Shown here one piece after another: positions 1 to 6,143 of a DNA stretch of 13,893 nt. Every line of letters starts with the position of its first letter. Positions within the stretch are counted from its first letter, which is position 1. Made by a program: the position numbers and the translations under genes. The notes beneath the pieces are model-generated. The model searched no databases. It saw nothing but the letters and a program-made list of their open reading frames with translations, and was not told the DNA's origin. Where the stretch lies: assembly GCA_020343555.1 (NCBI GenBank), contig CP070800.1, positions 875,848 through 889,740 on the forward strand. Reading direction: 5' to 3'. This DNA comes from Dehalococcoidales bacterium. Lineage in GTDB: Bacteria > Chloroflexota > Dehalococcoidia > Dehalococcoidales > UBA2162.

Positions 1-61
1 CAGGATTAGCGGGGCTACCATCGCGCAACAGAGAAAAATTCTGGATCTGGTATCTCGATAA
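1..61 (+). CDS. C-terminal end of an unidentified protein (5' truncated)
   Basis: An open frame enters from the left edge (codons in phase with base 2) and reads ...ISGATIAQQRKILDLVSR before TAA at 59-61. The hydrophilic, helix-like composition resembles a real protein tail, but about 19 residues are too few to name a family. The other two plus-strand frames were not a better fit (one stops at bases 7-9). It could be chance. Confidence 0.35.
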   Translation, partial: RISGATIAQQRKILDLVSR

Positions 62-154
62 GTATTCATAACTACACTCCTGGAATGAGTATTGATAAAA
101 TTCAAACCACTTACGTATTCCAAAATCATTGTTACCGGCAGCATATGTGTTTGG

Positions 155-194
155 AAATAAGACAAGTCTTATTTTCCTGTAAGACCTGTCTTAC
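155..194. promoter_or_regulatory. Two tandem palindromes, candidate operator upstream of acpS
   Basis: The sequence shows AAATAAGAC-AA-GTCTTATTT (155-174) and GTAAGAC-CT-GTCTTAC (179-194). Both share the core TAAGAC-NN-GTCTTA, and their centres are 22 bp apart, about two helical turns, so a dimeric regulator could bind both on one DNA face. They lie upstream of a TATAAT at 227-232 that has no good -35 box. That would place the sites near -52 and -74 and fits an activator better than a repressor. I do not recognise the core as the site of a known regulator. Confidence 0.5.
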
Positions 195-226
195 GTGGTA
201 TGAAAAAGCAGACCAAGAACGTGCTG

Positions 227-232
227 TATAAT
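227..232 (+). promoter_or_regulatory. Candidate -10 box of acpS
   Basis: TATAAT at 227-232 is a perfect -10 match about 57 bases before the acpS start. The hexamer 17 bases upstream (AAAAGC, 204-209) does not resemble TTGACA, so the promoter may depend on an activator at the palindromes just upstream. The assignment rests on sequence match only. Confidence 0.35.
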
Positions 233-288
233 AACGAATAGATAGTGTTAAAATAACCTGTCCAGCCGCGATGCGTAAGGAATAAAAT

Positions 289-660
289 ATGCTAACCAAT
301 GGTGTCGACATCATAGAAATATCCAGGATCAGGAAGATGGTCAAACGCTGGGGAAAGCGTTTTCTGGACAGGATTTACACTGAGAAAGAACTACAGATAT
401 GCAAGGGGAGACCGGACAGGCTGGCTTCCCGGTTTGCCGGGAAAGAAGCGGTGATGAAAGCCCTGGGAACCGGTGCCAGGGGTATAAGCTGGCGGGAGAT
501 AGAGATAGATTCACAACCCAGCGGAAAGCCTGTGGTTAATTTGTATGGAAAAGCGCAGGAAAAAGCCCAAAGTCTTGGTTTGAATGAACTGGTAATCAGT
601 CTCTCGGATTCAAAGGAGTATTCGGTGGCTTTCGTGGTTGGCGAAATGAAACCGGATTAA
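289..660 (+). CDS. acpS: Holo-[acyl-carrier-protein] synthase
   Basis: This is a 123-residue protein of normal length for AcpS, the cytoplasmic enzyme that moves 4'-phosphopantetheine from CoA to a serine of apo-ACP so fatty acid synthesis can run. The N-terminus has the family motif GVDIIEISRI with the Mg-binding Asp7. The central motif RFAGKEAVMKALGTG (residues 48-62) carries the second metal/CoA-binding Glu53. The C-terminal SLSDSKEYSVAFV strand is typical, with Asp where many homologues have His. The ATG is preceded by AAGGA at 7-base spacing. The gene stands alone between the tandem palindromes and the convergent NYN gene; only 25 bases separate the two stops and no clear terminator is seen there. 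Confidence 0.93.
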   Translation: MLTNGVDIIEISRIRKMVKRWGKRFLDRIYTEKELQICKGRPDRLASRFAGKEAVMKALGTGARGISWREIEIDSQPSGKPVVNLYGKAQEKAQSLGLNELVISLSDSKEYSVAFVVGEMKPD

Positions 661-685
661 GTGAAGCGAGGGAAAGGAAGGTTCT

Positions 686-1225
686 CTACTTCCAGCAACC
701 TCTCATATACCGCTTGTCTATAGTAATGACTTTATCCGCTACTTCTCTTAACGGACGGGACGTTTTTTCTTTTCCGAAAAGGGCAACCTCAATATTCTTA
801 CCGTTATCTTTCACCGCCTGGAGAGCGCCTACATAGTCGCTGTCACCGGCAACCAGGATACCGACATCATAGTTATTCTTGAAGCTATGGGTCAGGAGGT
901 CAGTCGTAAGCTGTATGTCTACTCCCTTTTCATATGGAGGAGAATTCGGCCAGTTCTGGTAAACCAGCCTGCCAAGTCGTAATTCGCAATATGGAATCGC
1001 GGCTACACTCGCGAAAAATGCCTGCTGGTCGCGATAGCGTTCCGGTTCTTCTCTACGACCAACACTGGCGTTGTAGTAATAGATCCTTACCAGGCGTCTT
1101 TTCTCAATTATTTTCTTAACGAATTTCCCGATATCTATATCAGTCCTTTGAAAATTTCCTTTCAGAGAATGGTACAGGTTACTACCGTCGATAAATACCA
1201 TCACTCTCTCAATATGACTTGTCAT
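686..1225 (-). CDS. NYN (PIN-like) domain protein, LabA/DUF88 type
   Basis: The 179-residue protein consists essentially of one NYN domain, a PIN-like fold that cleaves RNA in characterised members. It shows the N-terminal strand VMVFIDGSNLYHSL with Asp13 and Asn16, the central EKGVDIQLTTDLL with Lys100 and Asp103, and the AGDSDYVGAL loop with Asp128 and Asp130. These make up the expected acidic metal site, so the enzyme should be active. The late strand EVALFGKEKTSRPLREVADKVITI is also typical. There is no signal peptide or extra domain, so it is probably a cytoplasmic nuclease acting on RNA. Substrate and pathway are not indicated. The ATG at 1225 follows AGGGA at suitable spacing. The gene converges on acpS and is likely monocistronic. 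Confidence 0.85.
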   Translation of the reverse strand: MTSHIERVMVFIDGSNLYHSLKGNFQRTDIDIGKFVKKIIEKRRLVRIYYYNASVGRREEPERYRDQQAFFASVAAIPYCELRLGRLVYQNWPNSPPYEKGVDIQLTTDLLTHSFKNNYDVGILVAGDSDYVGALQAVKDNGKNIEVALFGKEKTSRPLREVADKVITIDKRYMRGCWK

Positions 1226-1268
1226 TAAAATCCCTGCTTAATAATAATTATTTATACCTTCTATCTAC

Positions 1269-1298
1269 ATTATATATTTCTGGTGAGAATTATGCGAA
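1269..1298 (-). promoter_or_regulatory. Candidate promoter of the NYN gene
   Basis: On the minus strand TTCGCA (complement of 1293-1298) is followed after 18 bases by a perfect TATAAT (complement of 1269-1274). It lies 44 bases upstream of the NYN ATG. The -35 box matches 4 of 6 positions, so this is a moderate call. Confidence 0.35.
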
Positions 1299-1371
1299 TT
1301 TTATAGAAAAATTCTTCAAGCTTTAACCGTTATTTATATCCTCGAAATTCGGTGCCGATCGTGCTTGAAAC

Positions 1372-1405
1372 TTGACATTTGCCATATTATTTGACAGAAT
1401 ATAAT
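1372..1405 (+). promoter_or_regulatory. Candidate promoter of the non-coding region 1406-1660
   Basis: TTGACA at 1372-1377 is a perfect -35 box. Two -10 candidates follow: CAGAAT at 1395-1400 (17-base spacing, 4 of 6) and TATAAT at 1400-1405 (perfect, but 22 bases away; its better-spaced partner would be TTTGCC at 1378-1383). Either places the start of transcription near 1407-1412. Confidence 0.35.
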
Positions 1406-1660
1406 TAGAAGCGCATGTACCACTCGAATTAGCTTCGGGAGGTGTCCCATGAAGCTTCATGCTTTGTTTGGAGTTTGGCAAGTCGACTTTAAAAGCCCTG
1501 CTTTGGGCAGGGCAGCCGGAACTCGGATTTAGCTCGTTGGAGTAAGTTGAGGGCCGGTACAAAGGAACGTAGGCCTGCTGCGGTTGTTGTTACCGCATGT
1601 GAGTTGAGTTCGAGAGAATTGACTAGGATGGAGGGCATTTAAAAATGCCCTCCATTATTG
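1406..1660 (+). ncRNA. Candidate structured RNA ending in an intrinsic terminator
   Basis: About 250 bases lie between a plausible promoter and a strong terminator with no protein-like frame. Several short stems are visible: GAAGC/GCTTC (1408-1412 with 1431-1435), GCCCTGC/GCAGGGC around a 5-base loop near 1495-1513, CCGG/CCGG with ACTC/GAG pairing near 1516-1558, and TGCGGT/ACCGCA near 1578-1596. CATGAAGCTTCATG near 1449-1462 is a 14-base palindrome. I looked for signatures of tmRNA, RNase P, SRP RNA, T-box, cobalamin, SAM and TPP elements and did not find them. It could be a 6S-like RNA, a leader of the following MBL gene, or unstructured spacer. Confidence 0.3.
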
Positions 1661-1661
1661 T
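1628..1661 (+). terminator. Strong hairpin, probable intrinsic terminator
   Basis: ATGGAGGGCATTT (1628-1640) pairs perfectly with AAATGCCCTCCAT (1643-1655), then TATTGTTTTG follows. The stem is symmetrical, so it could also act on the minus strand, where no transcript is expected. It separates the candidate RNA from the MBL operon promoter. Confidence 0.6.
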
Positions 1662-1754
1662 TTTGCTTATAATTGTTTCTAGTCATCTTTACCTTTCTCT
1701 TTTTATTAGTGTTGTGAGATTTTAATATAGATTACCTGCTTGTGACGCTTTACC

Positions 1755-1783
1755 TTGACTTCTCTTCGCTACCGAATTACACT
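1755..1783 (+). promoter_or_regulatory. Candidate promoter of the MBL-DUF1893-reductase operon
   Basis: TTGACT (1755-1760) and TACACT (1778-1783) are separated by 17 bases, matching 5 of 6 and 4 of 6 consensus positions. Transcription would start near 1790, downstream of the earliest in-frame ATG at 1742, which supports the ATG at 1832 as the true start of the MBL gene. Confidence 0.45.
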
Positions 1784-1831
1784 CTATTATCGTATTCAAG
1801 ATTTCTCCTATTATTTCGTATGGAGGTTATT

Positions 1832-2713
1832 ATGAATGATTCATATCAATTTAAAATAGGATATTTCCAGTGTATTGCGGTGAGTGACGGCAGCCATACC
1901 TATGCTCCTCCCAACTTTCCTCCGCCACCTGTTTTCCTTTTCGCAAACGCCCCTGAAGACCAGCTTGATATTGTACTTCGTGAATACAACCTTGAATCCA
2001 AAACCTGGTCGGCATGGATGAGTCCTTATATATGTCTACTGATAGATACAGGCAAACAACTGATCCTGGTAGATACAGGCGCCAGTGACTTGAGTCCTGA
2101 AACAGGGAAACTTCCGGAGAACCTGAAAAAAGAAAGAATCGATGTTGGCGATATCGATATTATTGTTCACACTCACGGGCACCCAGACCATATCGGTGGT
2201 AACACTAACAGTGAAGGTAATCTGATTTTCCCGAATGCCAGGTATGTAATCTGTAAAGCCGAGTGGGATTTCTGGAATTCGGCAGAAGCAGTGCAGAAAA
2301 TCGATGAGCATTCACGGGACATACTTGTCGGATATGCAAAGAAGAACCTACCTTCAATAAAAGATAGGGTGGATCTCGTAGAATACGATACTGAAATCGT
2401 GTCTGGAATACGAACGGTCGCAGCAACAGGCCATACGCCAGGACATATGGCACTCAGTATAAAATCTAGAGATGACCAATTATTATGCGTTTCCGATACT
2501 GTCCTTCACCCGATTCACCTTAAGTATCCCGGTTGGTGAGCAGCGGTTGATCTAGATCCTGCACAGGTAGAAACCTCAAGGAAAGACATTCTCAACAAGG
2601 CTTCTACGGAAGATGCATTGGTATTAGCTTTCCATTTCCCGTTTCCCGGCCTGGGGTACATTACCAGAGAAGAAGATACGTGGAAGTGGCGAGAGATAGA
2701 TAACGAGAACTAA
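1832..2713 (+). CDS. MBL-fold metallo-hydrolase interrupted by an in-frame TGA
   Basis: The start at 1832 has GGAGG five bases upstream. The frame reads 235 residues, meets TGA at 2537-2539 after ...HLKYPGW, then continues in the same frame for 57 residues (AAVDLDPAQV...) to TAA at 2711-2713. The first part has the metal-binding motif THGHPDH (His115, His117, Asp119, His120), a GHTPGH motif near 201-205 and SDT with Asp222. The extension contains ALVLAFHFPFPGLG, the usual C-terminal motif of this family, with the last metal-ligand His. A product ending at the TGA would therefore lack a ligand. Three readings are possible: a recent nonsense mutation (pseudogene), a selenocysteine codon, or a sequencing error. 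Without the TGA the length (293 residues) is normal. Substrate is unknown; lactonase-like enzymes share this fold. Confidence 0.75.
2537..2539 (+). other. In-frame TGA inside the MBL gene
   Basis: The TGA sits between ...PGW and AAVDLDP with the frame intact on both sides. TGA is a true stop elsewhere in the window (rarA, FAD oxidoreductase), so general reassignment is unlikely. A small hairpin AGGT-AGAA-ACCT lies at 2565-2576, with its loop about 30 bases after the TGA and a G as second loop base. That loosely meets the bacterial SECIS rules, but a 4-bp stem is weak evidence. Confidence 0.7.
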
Positions 2714-2807
2714 AAAGCCGTCATTCGTCGCAGCGAATTTGAACTCTGCATTACATACCCGTTATAATTTACTAAATCGGGTTCTTACCGAAAAAGAGCT
2801 GTTTCGA

Positions 2808-3209
2808 ATGTACGATACCTTATACGACGATTTTCTTTCCAGCAAAGATACGCTCAGGGTTTACTCTGACGGAAACCTGTTGTTTGCATCGGAAAAAGAC
2901 GGGCTGCTTCCACTGGTAGAATATCTCGATAACTCTGACAGTCCCGATAATGTGGTCATCATGGACAGAGTGACCGGTAATGCGGCCGCCCTGCTGTCCG
3001 TGCTCGCCGGTTGTACAGAGATCTACAGCACCCTGGGCAGCGAGATCGCAGCCAGGACACTAGATAATTACTCTATAGCCTACCACTTTGGAGAAACCGT
3101 AACTTACATCCAAAGGCCAAACAGCGAGGAAATGTGCCCTATGGAAAAACTTTCACTTGAGAAAAACCCGCAAGAGTTTTATCAAGCGTTTCTTGATATT
3201 CGAAAATAG
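2808..3209 (+). CDS. DUF1893 domain protein
   Basis: This 133-residue protein matches my memory of the DUF1893 family along its whole length: LRVYSDGNLLFASEKDGLLPLVEYL, then DRVTGNAAALLSVLAG (about residues 53-68), then a conserved MCPMEKLSLEKNPQEFYQAF tail with the CPME motif near residue 110. The function of the family is not established. The ATG at 2808 has only a weak ribosome site; an in-frame TTG at 2739 would add 23 residues (NSALHTRYNLLNRV...) but has no ribosome site at all, so the start is uncertain. The gene lies between the MBL gene and the reductase in one apparent operon, and its TAG stop forms part of the reductase ribosome-binding site. Confidence 0.75.
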   Translation: MYDTLYDDFLSSKDTLRVYSDGNLLFASEKDGLLPLVEYLDNSDSPDNVVIMDRVTGNAAALLSVLAGCTEIYSTLGSEIAARTLDNYSIAYHFGETVTYIQRPNSEEMCPMEKLSLEKNPQEFYQAFLDIRK

Positions 3210-3222
3210 GAGGAGGAACTTG
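3208..3222 (+). promoter_or_regulatory. Ribosome-binding site deciding a TTG start
   Basis: AGGAGGAGGA (3208-3217) overlaps the DUF1893 stop codon TAG (3207-3209) and stands a few bases before TTG at 3220. No ATG or GTG with a comparable site is nearby, and an earlier in-frame ATG at 3157 would overlap the upstream gene by 53 bases. The overlap suggests translation of the two genes is coupled. Confidence 0.7.
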
Positions 3223-4260
3223 GAAAAGATAAGGCTGGGCAAAACCGGATTGATGGTAACCAAAATAGGCTTCGGAGGAATACCTATCCAGAGACTTACT
3301 GAAGACGGAGCAGTTGAGGTGGTACGAAAATGTATCGACCTTGGGATCAACTTTATCGATACTGCTAACGGTTACACTACCAGTGAAGAAAGAATCGGCA
3401 AGGCGGTCAAGGGACAGCGTGAAAACCTGATCATTGCTACGAAAACAGGAGCCCGTGACCGAAAAGGAGCAGAAGAACACCTGGAACTGAGTCTTAAACG
3501 ACTCCAGACAGATTACATTGACCTTTACCAGTTTCACGGCGTCAGCTCCGAAGAACACCTGAAACTGGTCCTGGAAGACGGTCCTTACGCTGTTGCGGAA
3601 GAGGCGAAAAAAGCCGGTAAAATCAGGCATATCGCCATCACTTCGCATTCCAAGGAAATCGCCATGAAATCGGTAGAAACAGATATGTTCGAATCGCTTA
3701 TGTTTCCGTTCAATTTCATTGTTAATGAACCAATTGATGACCTGATACCACTCTGCCGGCAGCATGACGTCGGATTCATCGCAATGAAACCGATGGCAGG
3801 AGGAATGCTTGAAAACGCAACGATTGCGTTTAAATATCTCTTTACAATACCGGATATAGTACCGCTGGTGGGTATCGAGAAGGTGGAAGAGATAGAAGAG
3901 ATCGTCGAACTGGTCGAAGGCCCGCAGGAGATGACCGAAGCTGAAGAAGCCGCCATGCAGCAGCTTATCGACGAACTCGGAACCAGGTTCTGTCGTCGCT
4001 GTGATTACTGCCGGCCATGTACGGTAGAAATACCCATATCGCTGGTAATGACGAGTAAGAGTTTCTTCAAGAGGATGCCACCGGAGAGATTCTTCGGGGG
4101 TATGGTTGACGGAGCCATGGAGAAAGCCGCCGAATGTACCGAATGCGGTGATTGTGAAGAACGATGCCCGTATAAACTACCTATAAGGGAAATGCTTTCC
4201 GAACACGTGCAGTGGTTCAAAGAAGAGAAAGAAAAGTACGACGCCGCAGCTAAGGCATAA
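3220..4260 (+). CDS. Aldo/keto reductase with C-terminal 4Fe-4S ferredoxin-like domain
   Basis: From the TTG start the protein has 346 residues. The N-terminal TIM barrel carries the aldo/keto reductase tetrad Asp47 (FIDTANGY), Tyr52, Lys75 (IATKTG) and His106 (YQFHGV), for NAD(P)H-dependent carbonyl reduction or its reverse. The C-terminal part holds eight cysteines in two groups: CxxCxxCxxC at 258-267 and CTECGDCEERCP at 306-317 (Cys306, 309, 312, 316). The second is a standard 4Fe-4S motif; the first is closely spaced and may bind a cluster or share ligands. This architecture is common in anaerobes and suggests electron exchange with ferredoxin or a flavoprotein. The natural substrate cannot be read from the sequence. 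It is the last gene of the operon before a terminator. Confidence 0.92.
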   Translation: MEKIRLGKTGLMVTKIGFGGIPIQRLTEDGAVEVVRKCIDLGINFIDTANGYTTSEERIGKAVKGQRENLIIATKTGARDRKGAEEHLELSLKRLQTDYIDLYQFHGVSSEEHLKLVLEDGPYAVAEEAKKAGKIRHIAITSHSKEIAMKSVETDMFESLMFPFNFIVNEPIDDLIPLCRQHDVGFIAMKPMAGGMLENATIAFKYLFTIPDIVPLVGIEKVEEIEEIVELVEGPQEMTEAEEAAMQQLIDELGTRFCRRCDYCRPCTVEIPISLVMTSKSFFKRMPPERFFGGMVDGAMEKAAECTECGDCEERCPYKLPIREMLSEHVQWFKEEKEKYDAAAKA

Positions 4261-4290
4261 ACGGATAATCAGCGGTATATAATAATTAAG

Positions 4291-4327
4291 AAAAAAAATT
4301 CCTCTTTAACGAAGGGGAATTTTTTTT
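4291..4327 (+). terminator. Intrinsic terminator after the aldo/keto reductase
   Basis: An eight-base stem TTCCTCTT/AAGGGGAA (4299-4306 with 4312-4319, one G-T pair) with a TAACG loop is flanked by A8 and T8, so the stem may extend further. It lies 30 bases after the stop and would work on both strands. Confidence 0.85.
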
Positions 4328-4429
4328 GATTCGCTGTCTTGCGACAAAGTTTATGCATACTCCTCGCTTAAGAAAGAGTGAGTCCGAACTTGATACGAGC
4401 AAGGACGTGAGGATTAATTCTGCATATAT

Positions 4430-4459
4430 TTGCGGAAGAATTATCCCGTTCTTTATGAT
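4430..4459 (+). promoter_or_regulatory. Candidate promoter of the second MBL gene
   Basis: TTGCGG (4430-4435) and TATGAT (4454-4459) are 18 bases apart, about 55 bases before the ATG. The match is partial, but a promoter is expected here because a terminator precedes it. Confidence 0.3.
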
Positions 4460-4513
4460 AATATACAGTTCATAACTTCCTGGATTGATTTGATCTGGAA
4501 AAGGAGATAGAAA

Positions 4514-5326
4514 ATGCAGAAGGTCACTGATAATGTTTATGTGGAAACCGGCTTCGGCGGAAGTAACAATACCTTTGTGGTAACGAGCGAAGGAATCGTA
4601 CTGATCGATACTCCACAGTCGCCCGACGATGCCGCAAAGTGGAAAGACGAAATAGCGAAGCACGGCACGGTGAAATATATCATAAATTCGGAACCGCATG
4701 GCGACCATGTCTCCGGAAATTACTTTTTCGATGGCATGGTAGTAGCGCACGACGGTGTAAGAGAAGCCATCCTGGCTTCGGATGTTGAACAATACAAACA
4801 ACAGATGAAACAAATGGCACCTGATGCCACACCGATCCCCGATGATTTCTACTTTAAAGCTCCGGTCATTACCTTTTCTCAGAAATTGACCCTCCACCTT
4901 GGCAACCACACCTTCGAACTGACCAACCTGCCGGGGCATTCACCCTACCAGACGGCGATATACATACCCGAGGAGAAGGTTGTCTGCACATCAGACAATG
5001 TAGTCAACAGTGTCCAACCCTTCCTCCACCAGGCTTTACCGTATGGTTGGCTGGAATCGTTGAAACGTTACCAGGAATATGACGCTGATTACCTGGTGCC
5101 CGGTCACGGCGAGGTATGTAAACCGGATTACCTGCCGGAAATGACTAAGATGGTCCAGGCATGGATAGACGCTGCCAAAGAAGCGATCGAAAAAGGAATG
5201 ACCGTCGAACAGGTACAGGAAGACACATCACTCCTGGAAAAACACGGTATTAAGGTGGGAACCGATCCATTCGCGAAACGCGTCGTCGGCATGAGTATGA
5301 CGAACCTGTTAGAAAAGCTGAAGTAG
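4514..5326 (+). CDS. MBL-fold metallo-hydrolase, E-x-H-x-D-H variant
   Basis: This 270-residue protein has a complete MBL fold: GIVLIDTPQS near 27-36, the metal motif SEPHGDHVSGN (Glu60, His62, Asp64, His65), GHSP with His142, TSDNVV with Asp161, and VPGHGE with His198. The first His of the classical HxHxDH motif is replaced by Glu60, a substitution seen in a subgroup of these hydrolases, so one metal site may differ from the usual pair. A helical tail of about 70 residues after PGHGE follows the core and may help dimerise or cover the active site. GGAG about eight bases before the ATG supports the start. It has its own transcription unit after a terminator and is not closely similar to the MBL protein at 1832. 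Substrate is unknown. Confidence 0.87.
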   Translation: MQKVTDNVYVETGFGGSNNTFVVTSEGIVLIDTPQSPDDAAKWKDEIAKHGTVKYIINSEPHGDHVSGNYFFDGMVVAHDGVREAILASDVEQYKQQMKQMAPDATPIPDDFYFKAPVITFSQKLTLHLGNHTFELTNLPGHSPYQTAIYIPEEKVVCTSDNVVNSVQPFLHQALPYGWLESLKRYQEYDADYLVPGHGEVCKPDYLPEMTKMVQAWIDAAKEAIEKGMTVEQVQEDTSLLEKHGIKVGTDPFAKRVVGMSMTNLLEKLK

Positions 5327-5335
5327 ACAATATTA

Positions 5336-5347
5336 TGTCATCCTGAG
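5336..5347 (+). repeat. Truncated head of the 141-bp repeat
   Basis: TGTCATCCTGAG is identical to the first 12 bases of the two full repeat units that follow and then diverges. It starts nine bases after the end of the MBL gene and looks like a degenerate third copy. Confidence 0.6.
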
Positions 5348-5366
5348 TCCTGTGAAATCAAATACC

Positions 5367-5507
5367 TGTCATCCTGAGGACGACGAAGGAGGACGAAGGA
5401 TCTCGCTCGATAATCAAAGGAGATTCTTCGCTATACTCAGAATGACCCACACTCTGTCATTGCGAGACTCGGCGTCAATCCACCTCAGGCGGAAGACGTG
5501 GCAATCT
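5367..5507 (+). repeat. REP-like tandem repeat, unit 1
   Basis: This is a 141-bp unit with 4 differences from unit 2. It has two parts. The first runs from GTCATCCTGAG to CTCAGAATGAC, an imperfect inverted pair. The second runs from ATTGCGAG to GTGGCAATCT, again with inverted ends (ATTGC/GCAAT). Similar modules occur at high copy between genes of many environmental bacterial genomes. Short open frames across it are incidental. Confidence 0.85.
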
Positions 5508-5524
5508 CTACTAAATCGATTAGT

Positions 5525-5665
5525 TGTCATCCTGAGGACGACGAAGGAGGACGAAGGATCTCGCCCGATAATCAAAGGGGATTCTTCGCTACACTCAGAA
5601 TGACCCACACTCTGTCATTGCGAGACTCGGCGTCAATCCACCTTAGGCGGAAGACGTGGCAATCT
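5525..5665 (+). repeat. REP-like tandem repeat, unit 2
   Basis: This second 141-bp copy begins 158 bases after unit 1, with a 17-base spacer. The four substitutions do not disturb the inverted ends of either half. The near identity of the pair implies recent tandem duplication or conversion. Confidence 0.85.
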
Positions 5666-5755
5666 TTATAAATTATCTCCCCTGTCTCCAAACCTCTCAA
5701 GAAATTACCCTGATAACCGGCAACAACACCGGCTGCCAATCAGCTTATTTTCGAA

Positions 5756-5785
5756 ACTCCCCCTTTCCATTTGGAGAGGGGGAGT
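5756..5785. repeat. Long hairpin of the 'CCCTTTCC/GGAGAGGG' type
   Basis: ACTCCCCCTTTCC (5756-5768) pairs with GGAGAGGGGGAGT (5773-5785) around a four-base loop, with one G-T pair. It marks the outer edge of the duplicated hydrolase tail; the matching place near 7191-7210 is degenerate. It could stop transcription read on the minus strand, but no T-run is present. Confidence 0.55.
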
Positions 5786-6136
5786 ATTCATAACAGGGGG
5801 AGAAGAAAAAAAGAAAAAACAATGGAGTTATGTCAAAAACAAAGGTTAGCTAATATATCAGGATTACCTATATATTCGCATTTAAAAACTCAGCCACCAC
5901 CTTACCAACCTCTTCCTCATGACCGAAAAGACCATGGTCGCCGCCTGTTACGATATGGTATTTCCCAAAGTCAGACTCTTTCTCCATCTGCCTTCGGAAA
6001 AGGTCCATCGGCACCATATCATCATTTTCACCAGCCACCACCAGGTGCGGCTTTACTCATCCAGCTTATCCCAGTTGTCCTCAGACAGAGGAGCTGAAAC
6101 AACCGCAAGGCATCTGATACGTTCGTCCCGCAAGGC
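5763..6136. repeat. Direct repeat copy A (hydrolase 3' end plus downstream flank)
   Basis: This stretch aligns with 7192-7560 in the same orientation through both the coding end and about 100 bases beyond the stop, with scattered substitutions and small indels. Similarity ends sharply at CGCAAGGC (6136), eight bases before the methyltransferase stop codon. Confidence 0.85.
5868..6136 (-). pseudogene. Truncated, frameshifted copy of the alpha/beta hydrolase C-terminus
   Basis: Read on the minus strand, this matches about residues 122-211 of the intact hydrolase at 7288-7923, including MDLF-like, GGDHGLFGHEEE-like and final NI-TAG codons. The first half of the gene, with the nucleophile Ser, is missing. 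A net 4-base deletion near 6048-6055 (against CCCGTATTC in the intact copy) shifts the frame and brings in a TGA. It cannot make a working enzyme. The missing 5' half is replaced by the methyltransferase cassette. Confidence 0.85.
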
Positions 6137-6143
6137 GAACAAA

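Noticed and set aside
1323..1562. 79-codon open frame on the minus strand
   Set aside because: Composition is not protein-like, it has no ribosome site, and it lies across the hairpins of the candidate RNA.
1578..1655. T-box leader with antiterminator
   Set aside because: TTGTTACCGCATG faintly recalls the T-box sequence, but the UGG bulge and a specifier stem are missing and no tRNA-synthetase or amino-acid gene follows.
1742..1831. N-terminal extension of the first MBL protein from ATG 1742
   Set aside because: It has no ribosome site and overlaps the candidate promoter, while ATG 1832 has GGAGG at good spacing.
2537..2539. TGA read as Trp or Gly by a variant genetic code
   Set aside because: rarA and the FAD oxidoreductase end in TGA at the expected protein ends, so TGA is a normal stop in this genome.
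3139..3765. 208-codon minus-strand frame
   Set aside because: It is antisense to the aldo/keto reductase and has no family-like motifs.
5352..5608. Open frames on both strands across the tandem repeats
   Set aside because: They lie within the 141-bp repeat units, repeat themselves with the period, and have no ribosome site.
5336..5785. CRISPR array
   Set aside because: There are only two long units with a 17-base spacer and internal inverted repeats; unit and spacer lengths do not fit CRISPR.
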